Below are positions 1 to 7,767 of a DNA stretch of 64,000 nt, one piece after another. Below the pieces are notes generated by a model. It was not told where the DNA came from, made no database searches, and was given only the letters and a program-made list of their open reading frames with translations. The DNA comes from Kaistia soli DSM 19436 (GTDB lineage Bacteria > Pseudomonadota > Alphaproteobacteria > Rhizobiales > Kaistiaceae): positions 388,668 through 452,667 of the forward strand of contig NZ_FQUP01000002.1 in NCBI RefSeq assembly GCF_900129325.1, written 5' to 3'. How positions within the stretch are numbered: position 1 is the stretch's first letter; every line of letters starts with the position of its first letter. The position numbers and the translations under genes were made by a program.

Positions 1-49
1 GAAGCGACAATGCAAGGAGTGCACTGGACGTCAGAAGGATGCGTTTCAT
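1..49 (-). CDS. Secreted or envelope protein, N-terminus only (cut by window edge)
   Basis: An ATG on the minus strand at 49-47 opens a frame that reads MKRILLTSSALLALSL before leaving the window. Two basic residues followed by a hydrophobic, Ala/Leu-rich stretch is a typical Sec signal peptide start, so the product is probably exported or anchored in the envelope. Nothing of the mature protein is visible and no function can be given. It would be divergent from the NifU-like gene at 271, with about 220 bases of shared upstream DNA. No strong ribosome binding site is seen, so the call is tentative. Confidence 0.4.
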   Translation of the reverse strand, partial: MKRILLTSSALLALSL

Positions 50-270
50 AATCGGTAGCCCCGTGGTGATGAGGGAGCTTTCCGTTAGGCCCGGCCGATT
101 GCGTTTCGATGACAGCCTTTCGCTGCAACCTGCCGGCAACAGGCGCTTGAATCATGACTGTCAAAGTACGATTTCTACAGCGACGGGCGTGATTCCGCTT
201 GAAGCGGCCCCGCCGATCGCCCACAACACTCTTAGAAGAATTCCAATTAAGCTTGCGGCGAGGCCCCCCG

Positions 271-843
271 ATGTTCATACAGACCGAAGCGACTCCCAAT
301 CCAGCGACGCTGAAGTTTCTCCCCGGACGCCCTGTGCTCCCCGAGGGAACGGCGGAATTCCGCGATCCGGCCGAGGCCGGTCGTTCGCCGCTCGCCGAGC
401 GGCTGTTCTCGGTCAACGGCGTGTCCGGCGTGTTTCTCGGCCACGACTTCATCAGCGTGACCAAGGCGAATGGCGAGTGGCAGCATCTGAAGCCGGCGCT
501 GCTCGGTGCCATCATGGAGCATTTCATGGCCGGCGTTCCGGTCATGGTGCAGGCTGGTCCTGCCCAGGCGGCGGCTGGCGAGGCCGGCGCCGAGTTCTTC
601 GAGGAGGCTGACGGCGAGATCGTCGAGACCATCAAGGAGCTGATCGAGACGCGTGTTCGCCCGGCTGTGGCGCAGGATGGCGGCGACATCACCTTCCAGG
701 GCTTCCGCGACGGCATCGTCTATCTGAACATGCGCGGCTCCTGCTCCGGCTGCCCGTCCTCGACGGCGACGCTGAAGAACGGCATCCAGAACCTGCTGCG
801 CCACTTCATCCCGGAAGTGCGCGAAGTTCAGGCGGTCAACTGA
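271..843 (+). CDS. NifU-like Fe-S cluster scaffold/carrier protein (Nfu type)
   Basis: A 190-residue Nfu-family protein, expected to carry a bridging Fe-S cluster and pass it to client apoproteins in the cytosol. The first ~85 residues match the Nfu N-terminal domain (MFIQTEATPNP start, typical of alphaproteobacterial and mitochondrial NFU1-type proteins). The last ~80 residues are the NifU C-terminal domain with the cluster-binding pair C158-x-x-C161 inside GSCSGCPSS. The ATG at 271 is chosen because the family always starts with this sequence; the open frame continues upstream to 199 but those residues are not conserved. The gene stands alone and ends at a clear terminator. Confidence 0.95.
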   Translation: MFIQTEATPNPATLKFLPGRPVLPEGTAEFRDPAEAGRSPLAERLFSVNGVSGVFLGHDFISVTKANGEWQHLKPALLGAIMEHFMAGVPVMVQAGPAQAAAGEAGAEFFEEADGEIVETIKELIETRVRPAVAQDGGDITFQGFRDGIVYLNMRGSCSGCPSSTATLKNGIQNLLRHFIPEVREVQAVN

Positions 844-869
844 GCCCGCCACTGCTCCGAATGAAATGA

Positions 870-894
870 GAGCCCGCCTTTGGCGGGCTCTTTT
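870..894 (+). terminator. Rho-independent terminator of the NifU-like gene
   Basis: A 9-bp perfect stem (GAGCCCGCC, 870-878, with 882-890), a TTT loop and a TTTT run, 27 bases after the stop codon. The next gene is convergent. Confidence 0.9.
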
Positions 895-944
895 GTTTCA
901 GGATGGCGGTGTCGCCTGACGTTCAGGGACGGATCAAGCGCCGC

Positions 945-1931
945 CTACCAGCGCTGGTGTACGTGCGGCCGGATATCCTCGTCATAGATCGTCTTCAGAG
1001 CCGCCATGGTCGCAGCGTCGAGAGGCGCCAGCGTTGCGGCCTCGGCATTGGCGCGGGCCTGTGCCTCGTTCTTGGCGCCGGGGATGGCGACCGTTACCGC
1101 GTCGAACATCAGGATCCACTTCAGCGCGAACTTGGCCATCGTTGTGTCGCCCCCGACCAGCGGCCGAATGCGTTCGACCGCCGCGAGACCCGCTTCATAA
1201 GGAACGCCCGAGAAAGTCTCGCCGACATCGAAGGCCTCGCCATGGCGGTTGAACTGGCGATGGTCGGAACCGTCGAAATGCGTGTCCGCCTTCATCTTGC
1301 CGGTGAGCAGGCCGCTCGCGAGCGGCACGCGGGCGATGATCGCAGTCTCGCTTTCCAGCGCGCGCTGGAAGAGCCGCTCGATCGGGCGCTGGCGGAAGAT
1401 GTTGAAGACGATCTGGATGGAGACGACGCCGGGATATTCGAGTGCCTTCAGCCCTTCCTCGACCCGCTCGACGCTGACGCCGTAATTCGCGATCTTTCCG
1501 GCCGCGACGAAGTCGTCGAGCGCAGCAAAAACCTCGGGGCGGTAATAGACATCGGTCGGCGGGCAATGAAGCTGGACGAGATCGAGCGTCTCCATTTCCA
1601 GATAGTCGCGGCTGCGATCGATGAAGCCTTCAAGTGCCTCGGCGGTATAGCCGGCGGCGACATGCGGCTGCAGCCGGCGGCCGGCCTTGGTGGCGACGAA
1701 CGGCCGCGCGCCGCCGCGTTCGCGCAGGACGCGCGCAATCAGCTTTTCTGACCGGCCGTCGCCGTAGACATCGGCGGTGTCGATGAAGGTCACGCCCGCG
1801 TCGAGGGCGGTGTTGAGCGCGGCGATCGCATCGCTCTCGTCGACATGGCCCCAACTGGCGCCGATGGCCCAGGCGCCGAAGCCGATCTCGCTGACCTGTC
1901 GGCCGGTTCGTCCGAATGTCCGCGCGCGCAT
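945..1931 (-). CDS. Aldo/keto reductase
   Basis: A 328-residue NAD(P)H-dependent oxidoreductase of the aldo/keto reductase superfamily, a cytosolic TIM barrel that reduces aldehydes or ketones. The catalytic tetrad is present: D51 and Y56 in DTADVYG, K82 in ATKAG and H122 in QLHCPP. The C-terminal part contains the usual NADP-binding region ending in PGAKNEAQ. The physiological substrate cannot be read from the sequence. The gene is convergent with the NifU-like gene and lies 84 bases downstream of the adenine deaminase stop on the same strand, so it could be co-transcribed with that cluster, but the gap is large enough for its own promoter. Confidence 0.92.
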   Translation of the reverse strand: MRARTFGRTGRQVSEIGFGAWAIGASWGHVDESDAIAALNTALDAGVTFIDTADVYGDGRSEKLIARVLRERGGARPFVATKAGRRLQPHVAAGYTAEALEGFIDRSRDYLEMETLDLVQLHCPPTDVYYRPEVFAALDDFVAAGKIANYGVSVERVEEGLKALEYPGVVSIQIVFNIFRQRPIERLFQRALESETAIIARVPLASGLLTGKMKADTHFDGSDHRQFNRHGEAFDVGETFSGVPYEAGLAAVERIRPLVGGDTTMAKFALKWILMFDAVTVAIPGAKNEAQARANAEAATLAPLDAATMAALKTIYDEDIRPHVHQRW

Positions 1932-2015
1932 GTCTCAACCTCCAAACTGTCTGTCGCGGAGGTTATCGGTCTCCGGCCGCCTCCTGACAAGGGCGGGCCG
2001 GCGGCGAATGCGCGG

Positions 2016-3815
2016 TCAGTCCGGCTCGAACAGGGGCACGAGCGCCATGGCGGGCACGGTGACGAGGCCGCGATCGGTGATGCGAATCTCGGGGATGACC
2101 GAGAGCGGGATGAGATTGAATCCCATGAACGGTATCGAGCAGCCGGCCTCGGCCCAGGCGGCTTTCAGCGCCCGCAATTCCTCGGCGACCTCCGGCACGC
2201 GCTTGTCGGACAGAAGCCCGGCGATAGGCAGCGCGATATGCGCCTTGACGACGCCGTCGGCGACGACGGCAATGCCGCCTTCCGTCTCGGCGACCGCAGC
2301 GAGCGCGAGGCGCATATCGGCCTCGTTGGTACCGGCGATGATGATGTTGTGCGCATCATGCCCGACACTCGAGGCCACAGCGCCGCGCTTGAGGCTGAAG
2401 CGTGACAAGACGCCGTGGCCGACATTGCCATCGCTCTTGCCATGCCGCTCGACGACGCTGACGAAGCAGAGGCCGTGCCGATCGAACAGTGTCGACCAGT
2501 CATTGGCCGGCTCGATCGCAATCCGGTCATGCGTCAGCGTGATGCCGGGCAGCTCGGTGCGGATGGCGTTGAGGATCCCGGGACCCGCCGGAAGATCAGG
2601 CGTCAGCTTGAGCGCGGCGGGAAGATGGACCGTGTGATAGGCCGCGTCCGGATAGCGATAGCGATCGGAAAGCGCGGCATCGAGCAGTGGCGTTATGCGA
2701 CGCCCGTCGACGACAAGCGCACCGCCATACCAGGTCGATTGCGGCTCCAGCTCATCGTTCATCAGGACAAGATCGGCCCGCCGGCCACCCCCAAGTCCGC
2801 CTATTTCTCCGTCCTGCCCGAAACGCGTCGCGCCATGCAGCGAGCCCATTGCCCAGGCGGTCTCGGGTTTCACGCCGGCGCGCACGGCCTCGCGCACGAC
2901 GAAGTCCAGCCCGAAATCGGCGAGGTCGTCAGCGTCGCGATCATCGGTACAGACGGCAATGCGCTTGGTCGAGGCACCAAGTTCCGTCACGGTCTTGATC
3001 GCCTCGGGCAACGAATGCCAGGCGGTGGTCGGCGGCCCACCGCGCAGGAAGATCCAGATGCCGGCTTCCAGAAGGTCGTCGGCAATGTCACGGTCGATCG
3101 CCTCATGCGTGTCCGTGATGCCGCTCGCCGCATAAGCGGCGACGAAGTCGCGGCCATAGACATGGCCCGAGACGGGACGGCCGCGCTGGAGCGCCGCCTT
3201 GAGGATCGCATGGCTGCGCTCGTCGCCCATCGTGACCGGGACGAAATCCATCTTCTCGCCGAGCGCGACCGCCTCCGGCCAGCGATCGAACAGGCCGGCA
3301 ATTTTATCGGGCGTCAGGTCGCCGCCGGCCGTTTCCAGCTCGGGCGAAGTCGCGGGGACGGTCGAGGGCACGGTGAGGAAGATGGAGAGCGGCGCGGCGC
3401 GCGCGTCCTCCAGCATCGCCTCGATGCCGGCGACGTCCATGACATTGCCGATCTCGTGGCTGTCACAGAAGATCGTCGTCGTCCCGTTGAGCAGCGCCGC
3501 CTCGGCATAGGCCGACGCAGTCACCATCGCCGATTCGATATGGATATGCGGGTCGACAAGGCCCGGCCCAATGATGCCGCCACGCGCGTCATAGCGCACC
3601 GCGTCGCCCCGATAACTGCCGGAAGGCTTTACGGCGGCGATGCGGCCACCCGAAATCCAGATTTCCCGTTCCGGCAAAATGCGCTCGGAATAGGTCGAGA
3701 GCACGCGCGCTCCGGTGATGACGAGGTCGGGCGCCGCACGCGCAGAGGCGACGGCAGCAAGCTGGCGCGTCATGCCTGAAAGCGGCGCCACGGAAAATCG
3801 GGTCAGCCGCGTCAT
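2016..3815 (-). CDS. ade: Adenine deaminase (AdeC-type amidohydrolase)
   Basis: A 599-residue metal-dependent amidohydrolase of the bacterial adenine deaminase family, converting adenine to hypoxanthine plus ammonia in purine salvage or catabolism. The metal-binding HIHIES motif (H90, H92) follows the usual PGLVDP turn, FCDSHEIGN holds H120, and the C-terminal domain has the family's GHDAHNIII segment. Length fits the family (about 570-600). The ATG at 3815 is chosen: it has GAGGAGGG about 5 bases upstream and clears the neighbouring gene; the longer open frame to 3992 would overlap the GST gene. It is the last gene of a minus-strand set after the Rieske and GST-like genes (10-base gap), which suggests that cluster acts on purines. 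Confidence 0.92.
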   Translation of the reverse strand: MTRLTRFSVAPLSGMTRQLAAVASARAAPDLVITGARVLSTYSERILPEREIWISGGRIAAVKPSGSYRGDAVRYDARGGIIGPGLVDPHIHIESAMVTASAYAEAALLNGTTTIFCDSHEIGNVMDVAGIEAMLEDARAAPLSIFLTVPSTVPATSPELETAGGDLTPDKIAGLFDRWPEAVALGEKMDFVPVTMGDERSHAILKAALQRGRPVSGHVYGRDFVAAYAASGITDTHEAIDRDIADDLLEAGIWIFLRGGPPTTAWHSLPEAIKTVTELGASTKRIAVCTDDRDADDLADFGLDFVVREAVRAGVKPETAWAMGSLHGATRFGQDGEIGGLGGGRRADLVLMNDELEPQSTWYGGALVVDGRRITPLLDAALSDRYRYPDAAYHTVHLPAALKLTPDLPAGPGILNAIRTELPGITLTHDRIAIEPANDWSTLFDRHGLCFVSVVERHGKSDGNVGHGVLSRFSLKRGAVASSVGHDAHNIIIAGTNEADMRLALAAVAETEGGIAVVADGVVKAHIALPIAGLLSDKRVPEVAEELRALKAAWAEAGCSIPFMGFNLIPLSVIPEIRITDRGLVTVPAMALVPLFEPD

Positions 3816-3825
3816 CGCGCCCTCC

Positions 3826-4455
3826 TCAGTGATAATCCGGAATGCCCGGCATCGTGATAAAGCCCGGGATCGTGCGCATGCGTCGCATCCAGCGGCGGAG
3901 CGCGGGATATTCGTCATGGTCGATACCGAAATCGCGCGACAGCGCAATCGGTGGGAACAGCGCGATATCGGCGAGCGTCGGGCGGTCGCCAACGAACCAC
4001 GTCGCGCCGGAAAGATGCCGCGTGGTCATGTGATCTTCCATGACGCGAAAAGCGGCGCGGGCCTGTCGCTCGAGGGCCTCCGGATCGCCGGGCGCCTCCA
4101 GCATCGCCGTCAGCCGCGCCGCAGTCGCCGCGCCGAGCGGCCCCCGCACGAAGAACAACCAGCTCACTACCTGCCCGAATTGGGCGGCTTCTTCCGGGAG
4201 GAAGGCGCCGCCCGCGGGTTCGGAGCGGGCGAGATAGCAAAGGATCGCTTCCGCCTCGGCGAGCACGAGGTCGCCGTCGACGAGGATCGGCAGGCTGCCT
4301 CGCGGGTTGAGCGCCAGATAGGTCGGCGACCGCTGCTCATGGCCGGGATGCACATCGACAGCGATCTTCTCGGCTGTGATGCCGAGGATCGAAAGCAGCA
4401 GGCGCACGGTGTAGCAATCGGCGTCCAGCTCGTAATCATGCAGGGCGAGGCTCAT
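3826..4455 (-). CDS. Glutathione S-transferase-like protein (possible NdmE-like partner)
   Basis: A 209-residue protein with the GST fold: an N-terminal thioredoxin-like domain (to about residue 80, with [13 protein letters not shown] as the cis-Pro/GSH-binding region and [10 protein letters not shown]) and an all-helical C-terminal domain with the N-capping motif region [10 protein letters not shown]. GSTs use glutathione for conjugation or isomerisation, but in the caffeine-degrading NdmCDE complex a GST-like protein is a structural partner of a Rieske-type N-demethylase. Its ATG (4455-4453) overlaps the stop of the upstream Rieske gene as ATGA, so the two are translationally coupled and likely work together. 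Whether it is catalytic is unknown. Confidence 0.88.
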   Translation of the reverse strand: MSLALHDYELDADCYTVRLLLSILGITAEKIAVDVHPGHEQRSPTYLALNPRGSLPILVDGDLVLAEAEAILCYLARSEPAGGAFLPEEAAQFGQVVSWLFFVRGPLGAATAARLTAMLEAPGDPEALERQARAAFRVMEDHMTTRHLSGATWFVGDRPTLADIALFPPIALSRDFGIDHDEYPALRRWMRRMRTIPGFITMPGIPDYH

Positions 4456-5111
4456 TCTGCAGCCTCCAACACGCTGTGGGGCGCGGCTTCGAAGCTGTTG
4501 CGCAGCGCCTCGCCGGCAGCGGAGACGGCAACCGCATCCCCCGGACCGGCCAGAACCAGATGCAATGCAGTCCGAGATGCGGTGAAGGGCTGCAGGAATA
4601 TGAGGACCGGCACGCCGGCGAGGGTTCCGGCATAGCTGCCATCGTCCTGTCTCGTGAAGCCTTTCGATAGCTCCGCAGCGACCGATCGCAGCGGGAGATC
4701 GACATAAAGGCTGCGAAGGGCGCGGCCGGACGGCACTGGCGCAGGCGGGGGCGGTGCCTCGGCGCCGAGGGCAGAGTGAACGAAAATAAGGCCGGCCGCC
4801 TCGGCGGCGTGATAGGTCGCGACCTTGATCGTCTCGGGCACGGCGAGATCCGGATGAGCCGGAATGGCGCGGCACTGGCCGGCGGTGTCATAGGCCCAGC
4901 CATGATAGAGGCAGGCGATGTGGTTGCCGCGCACGAAGCCGAAGGAAAGCCGCATGCCACGATGAGGGCAGCGGTCCTCCCAGACATGGCTGACCCCGGC
5001 GAGGTCGCGCCAGACGACCAGCTCCTGGTCGAACAGCCGTGTGCCGGCCGAGGTGCCGGGCTCGATATCGTCGGCGACCGCGACGGCGTACCAGCCTTCC
5101 GCAAGGCTCAT
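4452..5111 (-). CDS. Stand-alone Rieske [2Fe-2S] protein
   Basis: A 219-residue protein whose first ~110 residues are a Rieske domain like that of ring-hydroxylating oxygenases. The cluster ligands are C48-x-H50 (CPHRG) and C67-x-x-H70 (CLYHGW). The remaining ~110 residues contain neither the two-His-one-carboxylate iron site of an oxygenase nor any flavin, NAD or plant-type ferredoxin motif of a reductase, so the protein should act as an electron carrier. The ATG at 5111 is chosen because the Rieske fold begins there (MSLAEGWYAVAV); the frame continues upstream without conserved sequence. The gene is divergent from an oxygenase subunit at 5516 that lacks a Rieske centre, which makes it the obvious electron donor. 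Confidence 0.9.
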   Translation of the reverse strand: MSLAEGWYAVAVADDIEPGTSAGTRLFDQELVVWRDLAGVSHVWEDRCPHRGMRLSFGFVRGNHIACLYHGWAYDTAGQCRAIPAHPDLAVPETIKVATYHAAEAAGLIFVHSALGAEAPPPPAPVPSGRALRSLYVDLPLRSVAAELSKGFTRQDDGSYAGTLAGVPVLIFLQPFTASRTALHLVLAGPGDAVAVSAAGEALRNSFEAAPHSVLEAAE

Positions 5112-5148
5112 GATCAAAGTCCCCGATTGAACAAAGATGAGACCGACA

Positions 5149-5391
5149 TCAGCGGCCTTGCTCCAGGCGATAGGCCTCGCGGACAAGGCAATCGATCGGC
5201 CCGAGGCTGCACGCCATCTCGAACATGTCGACGAGCGCCGGCTCACCCTCCACCGCAACATCGACGCGGGTGGCGTCGATGCGTCTGGCATCAGCTGAGA
5301 TCGACAGGCGGCGGGCGCGATGGCGCATGAATTCGGCGAAGCTGTCGGGTTCGAAGTCGCCGAGAAACACCATCTCCACCCGCTCCCGCAT
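5149..5391 (-). CDS. Small acylphosphatase-like protein
   Basis: An 80-residue cytosolic protein. The pattern of FMRHRARRLSI followed by VDVAVEGEPALVDMFEMACSLGP resembles the acylphosphatase fold (beta-alpha-beta with a strand holding V-E-V-x-x-E-G). The usual VQGVGFR phosphate loop and the catalytic Asn segment are not recognisable, so it may be a non-catalytic relative that binds a ligand or a partner. It lies 37 bases upstream of the Rieske gene on the same strand and is probably the first gene of that transcript, reading toward the Rieske, GST-like and adenine deaminase genes. The fold assignment is by eye and moderate; the gene itself is supported by its place and spacing. Confidence 0.62.
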   Translation of the reverse strand: MRERVEMVFLGDFEPDSFAEFMRHRARRLSISADARRIDATRVDVAVEGEPALVDMFEMACSLGPIDCLVREAYRLEQGR

Positions 5392-5515
5392 ACGCCTTAT
5401 CCCGCCTGAACGTTCTCGCCGCGCCCATCCGGTCTTGCGCGTCAGCCCAACAATCAGGCATGTCTAGCGTCTGGGCAACGCGACATCAACACGCGGTGGA
5501 TCGGAGAACGGTGAC

Positions 5516-6385
5516 ATGGCAAGACCGGCGGAAAAGGCTTCGCTCGACAATTGGTATGTGATCGACGCGCTGGCCGACATCCCGGCCGAGCTGCGACCGA
5601 ACCGCCTGCTCGGGCGCGATCTTGTCGTGTTCCGGGACGGTGACGGCGTTCCGGTGGTGCGCGAGCGCCTTGCAGACGGCTCACTCGGGGCGCCGCTGCC
5701 AACCCGCGAGCGCTGGGGCTATCTCTGGACGACGCTGGGCGCGCCGCCGCGCGAACTCTTTGATATCCCCGAAGCCGATGAGCCGGACCGCCGCCATGTC
5801 GTCTGTGGCTCGGTCGCCGTGCGCGCTTCCGGCCTCCGGATCGTCGAGAATTTTCTCGATATGGCGCATTTTCCGTTCGTCCACACCGATATCCTCGGTG
5901 CCGAGCCGCATACGGAGGTGCACCACTACACGACCGAGATCCGCCGCGACGTGGACGAGGTCTGGGCGACCAATTGCGAGTTTTTCCAGCCGCAAGCGGC
6001 ACTCTCGGCGCAGGGCGGCATCATGACGCAATACATGTATCGCGTCGCCGCGCCGTTCCAGACGCTGCTCTACAAGACCTGCCCGGCGGCGGCGAACCGC
6101 TGGGACGTTATCTGCCTGTTCGTGCAGCCACTGGACCATGATCGCTGCCGCGCGCATCCGGTGATGTTCATCGTCGATGACGAGAGCACCCTCACCAGCA
6201 TGATCCATTTCCAGCAGCTGATTTTCCTGCAGGACCGCATCATCCTCGAGAACCAGCGGCCGCGCCTCTTGCCGCTGGAGCCGCGCGCCGAAATCCCGAC
6301 TCGCGCCGACATCTCCTCCGTCGCCTATCGGAGATGGCTGAAGGAGAAGGGCGTCACATTCGGAACCGCGGAGCGCGCGGCCTGA
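5516..6385 (+). CDS. Rieske-type oxygenase catalytic subunit lacking its own Rieske centre (NdmC-like)
   Basis: A 289-residue non-heme iron oxygenase alpha-subunit. Residues 105-285 form the catalytic domain: ENFLDMAHFPFVH (111-123) supplies the iron ligands H118 and H123 and the bridging D115, and D240 in LQDRIILENQ is the likely third ligand. The N-terminus begins like a Rieske domain (DNWYVIDA...RLLGRDLVVFR), but the part that should hold CxH and CxxH is gone: residue 48 runs through a short linker directly into RERWGYLW. The protein is therefore 60-70 residues short and cannot bind a Rieske cluster. This is the organisation described for the purine N-demethylase subunit NdmC, which borrows a Rieske centre from NdmD. 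The substrate is not known. ATG at 5516 gives the conserved start. Confidence 0.9.
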   Translation: MARPAEKASLDNWYVIDALADIPAELRPNRLLGRDLVVFRDGDGVPVVRERLADGSLGAPLPTRERWGYLWTTLGAPPRELFDIPEADEPDRRHVVCGSVAVRASGLRIVENFLDMAHFPFVHTDILGAEPHTEVHHYTTEIRRDVDEVWATNCEFFQPQAALSAQGGIMTQYMYRVAAPFQTLLYKTCPAAANRWDVICLFVQPLDHDRCRAHPVMFIVDDESTLTSMIHFQQLIFLQDRIILENQRPRLLPLEPRAEIPTRADISSVAYRRWLKEKGVTFGTAERAA

Positions 6386-6403
6386 GCGATCGAAGGTTTT
6401 GCC

Positions 6404-6865
6404 TCAAGGCTCGATCTCGATCACGCATTCGATCTCGACCGTCATGTTGCCCGGCAGGGTCGACATGCCGACAGAGGAGCGAGCATGGCGCCCCTTTTCG
6501 CCGAAGACCTGCAGGAAGAGGTCGGAACAGCCATTGATGACGCCGGGCGTATCGCCGAACTCTGGCACGCAGTTGACCATGCCGAGCACCTTGCCGATGC
6601 GCTTGACGCGGTCGAGATCGCCGAGCGTCTCCTTCATCACGGCAATCAGATAGAGCCCCGTGAGCCGCGCGCGGTCGTAACCCTCAGCGACGGAGACGCC
6701 GTCGCCGAGCTTGCCAAGGGCATTCTCTCCTGTGGGCAGCAATGGCCCCTGCCCGCCGAGAAACAGCAATCCGCCCATCTGCACGGCGGGAATATAGGTT
6801 CCAACGGGCGTTGGAACCTTCGGCAGGGTGATGCCGAGGTCTTCGAGGCGTTTTTCGATCAGCAT
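6404..6865 (-). CDS. RidA/YjgF-family protein
   Basis: A 153-residue member of the RidA (YER057c/UK114) family, trimeric cytosolic proteins of which some hydrolyse reactive enamine/imine intermediates and others act in specific catabolic pathways. The C-terminal RHARSSVGMSTLPGNMTVEI holds the family Arg and the V-E-hydrophobic strand. The start is placed at the ATG at 6865 (MLIEKRLEDLGITLP), which matches the usual beginning of this subgroup; two upstream starts (6889, 6922) would add poorly conserved residues. It is convergent with the oxygenase gene (18-base gap) and divergent from the GntR gene, which suggests it belongs to the same regulated cluster and may deal with deamination products. 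Confidence 0.9.
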   Translation of the reverse strand: MLIEKRLEDLGITLPKVPTPVGTYIPAVQMGGLLFLGGQGPLLPTGENALGKLGDGVSVAEGYDRARLTGLYLIAVMKETLGDLDRVKRIGKVLGMVNCVPEFGDTPGVINGCSDLFLQVFGEKGRHARSSVGMSTLPGNMTVEIECVIEIEP

Positions 6866-7023
6866 GGAGGTCGTTCCAGAGCGGGTCATCGGCCCGGGTC
6901 CGGGCGCGTCGGCGGTCAGCAAAGCGGCTCGGCGTTAAGAAAGCGCCAAGGCCGCGCACCGAGCCCCAGCTTGCGCACCGTTCGCCGCCATTGTAAGGCC
7001 GGACGGCGGGAACGGACGAGACT

Positions 7024-7755
7024 ATGGCTGAAGCGGTGACCGAGGATGCGGCGCGGACGGCGAAACCGGAAACGGGGCGCGGTTTCGGCGTGCAGTTCAT
7101 CTATGACGCCCTGAAGCGCGACATTCTTGAGATGCGCCTGCCGCCGGGTTCAGGCCTTGACGAGACACGGCTCTCCGAACGCTTTTCGATGTCGCGCACG
7201 CCTGTCCGAGAGGCGCTGGTCCGGCTGGTGGCGGAAGGGCTCGCGACGACGCTCCCCAATCGCAACACCATCGTCTCTTCGATCGACTTCGCCAATCTGC
7301 CGGTCTATTTCGACGCGCTGACGCTGATGTACCGCGTCACGACGCGGCTCGCGGCACTGAAGCGGACCGAGGCCGACATTGCACGGCTGAAGGCGGAGCA
7401 GGTCAAGTTCGCGGCAGCGGTGCGCGCGGCCGACGCCCTCGCGATGATCGGCACCAACCGCGACTTCCATGTCATCATCGCTGAAGCCGGGCGCAATCGC
7501 TACTACACCGAGCTCTTCACGCGCCTGCTCGACGAAGGCAGGCGCATCCTGCGCGTCTATTATTCATCCTTCGATGATCACCTGCCCGATCCCTATGTCG
7601 CCGAGCACGACCTGATGATCGCTGCGATCGAGAACCGCGATGCCGACGAAGCCGAGCGGCTCGGCGGGCGCCATGCCCGCCAGATCATCGCGCAGCTCCA
7701 GGCTTTCCTCGCCTCGGGCGCCGGCGCGGCGATCGCGCTCGGCGGCGAGAATTGA
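7024..7755 (+). CDS. GntR-family regulator with FCD domain (FadR subfamily)
   Basis: A 243-residue transcription factor. Residues ~25-95 form the winged helix (YDALKRDILEMRLPPGSGLDETRLSERFSMSRTPVREAL..., the classic GntR helix-turn-helix), and residues ~105-235 form an all-helical FCD ligand-binding domain in which D/H residues such as those in NRDFHVIIAEAG and the late GGRHARQ commonly bind a metal. FCD regulators usually sense small organic acids or related metabolites and repress neighbouring catabolic genes. It is divergent from the RidA-family gene and is the natural candidate to control the adenine deaminase-oxygenase cluster. No clear FadR-type palindrome was seen in the 158-base divergent region. 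Confidence 0.92.
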   Translation: MAEAVTEDAARTAKPETGRGFGVQFIYDALKRDILEMRLPPGSGLDETRLSERFSMSRTPVREALVRLVAEGLATTLPNRNTIVSSIDFANLPVYFDALTLMYRVTTRLAALKRTEADIARLKAEQVKFAAAVRAADALAMIGTNRDFHVIIAEAGRNRYYTELFTRLLDEGRRILRVYYSSFDDHLPDPYVAEHDLMIAAIENRDADEAERLGGRHARQIIAQLQAFLASGAGAAIALGGEN

Positions 7756-7767
7756 GGCGGGGTCGGA

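Noticed and set aside
3816-3992. N-terminal extension of adenine deaminase by 59 residues
   Set aside because: Overlaps the GST-like gene and is not conserved; ATG at 3815 has a strong ribosome binding site.
2016-7755. A flavin/plant-type ferredoxin reductase for the Rieske system
   Set aside because: Searched by eye for FAD/NAD and CxxxxCxxC motifs in this cluster; none found, so the reductase must lie outside.
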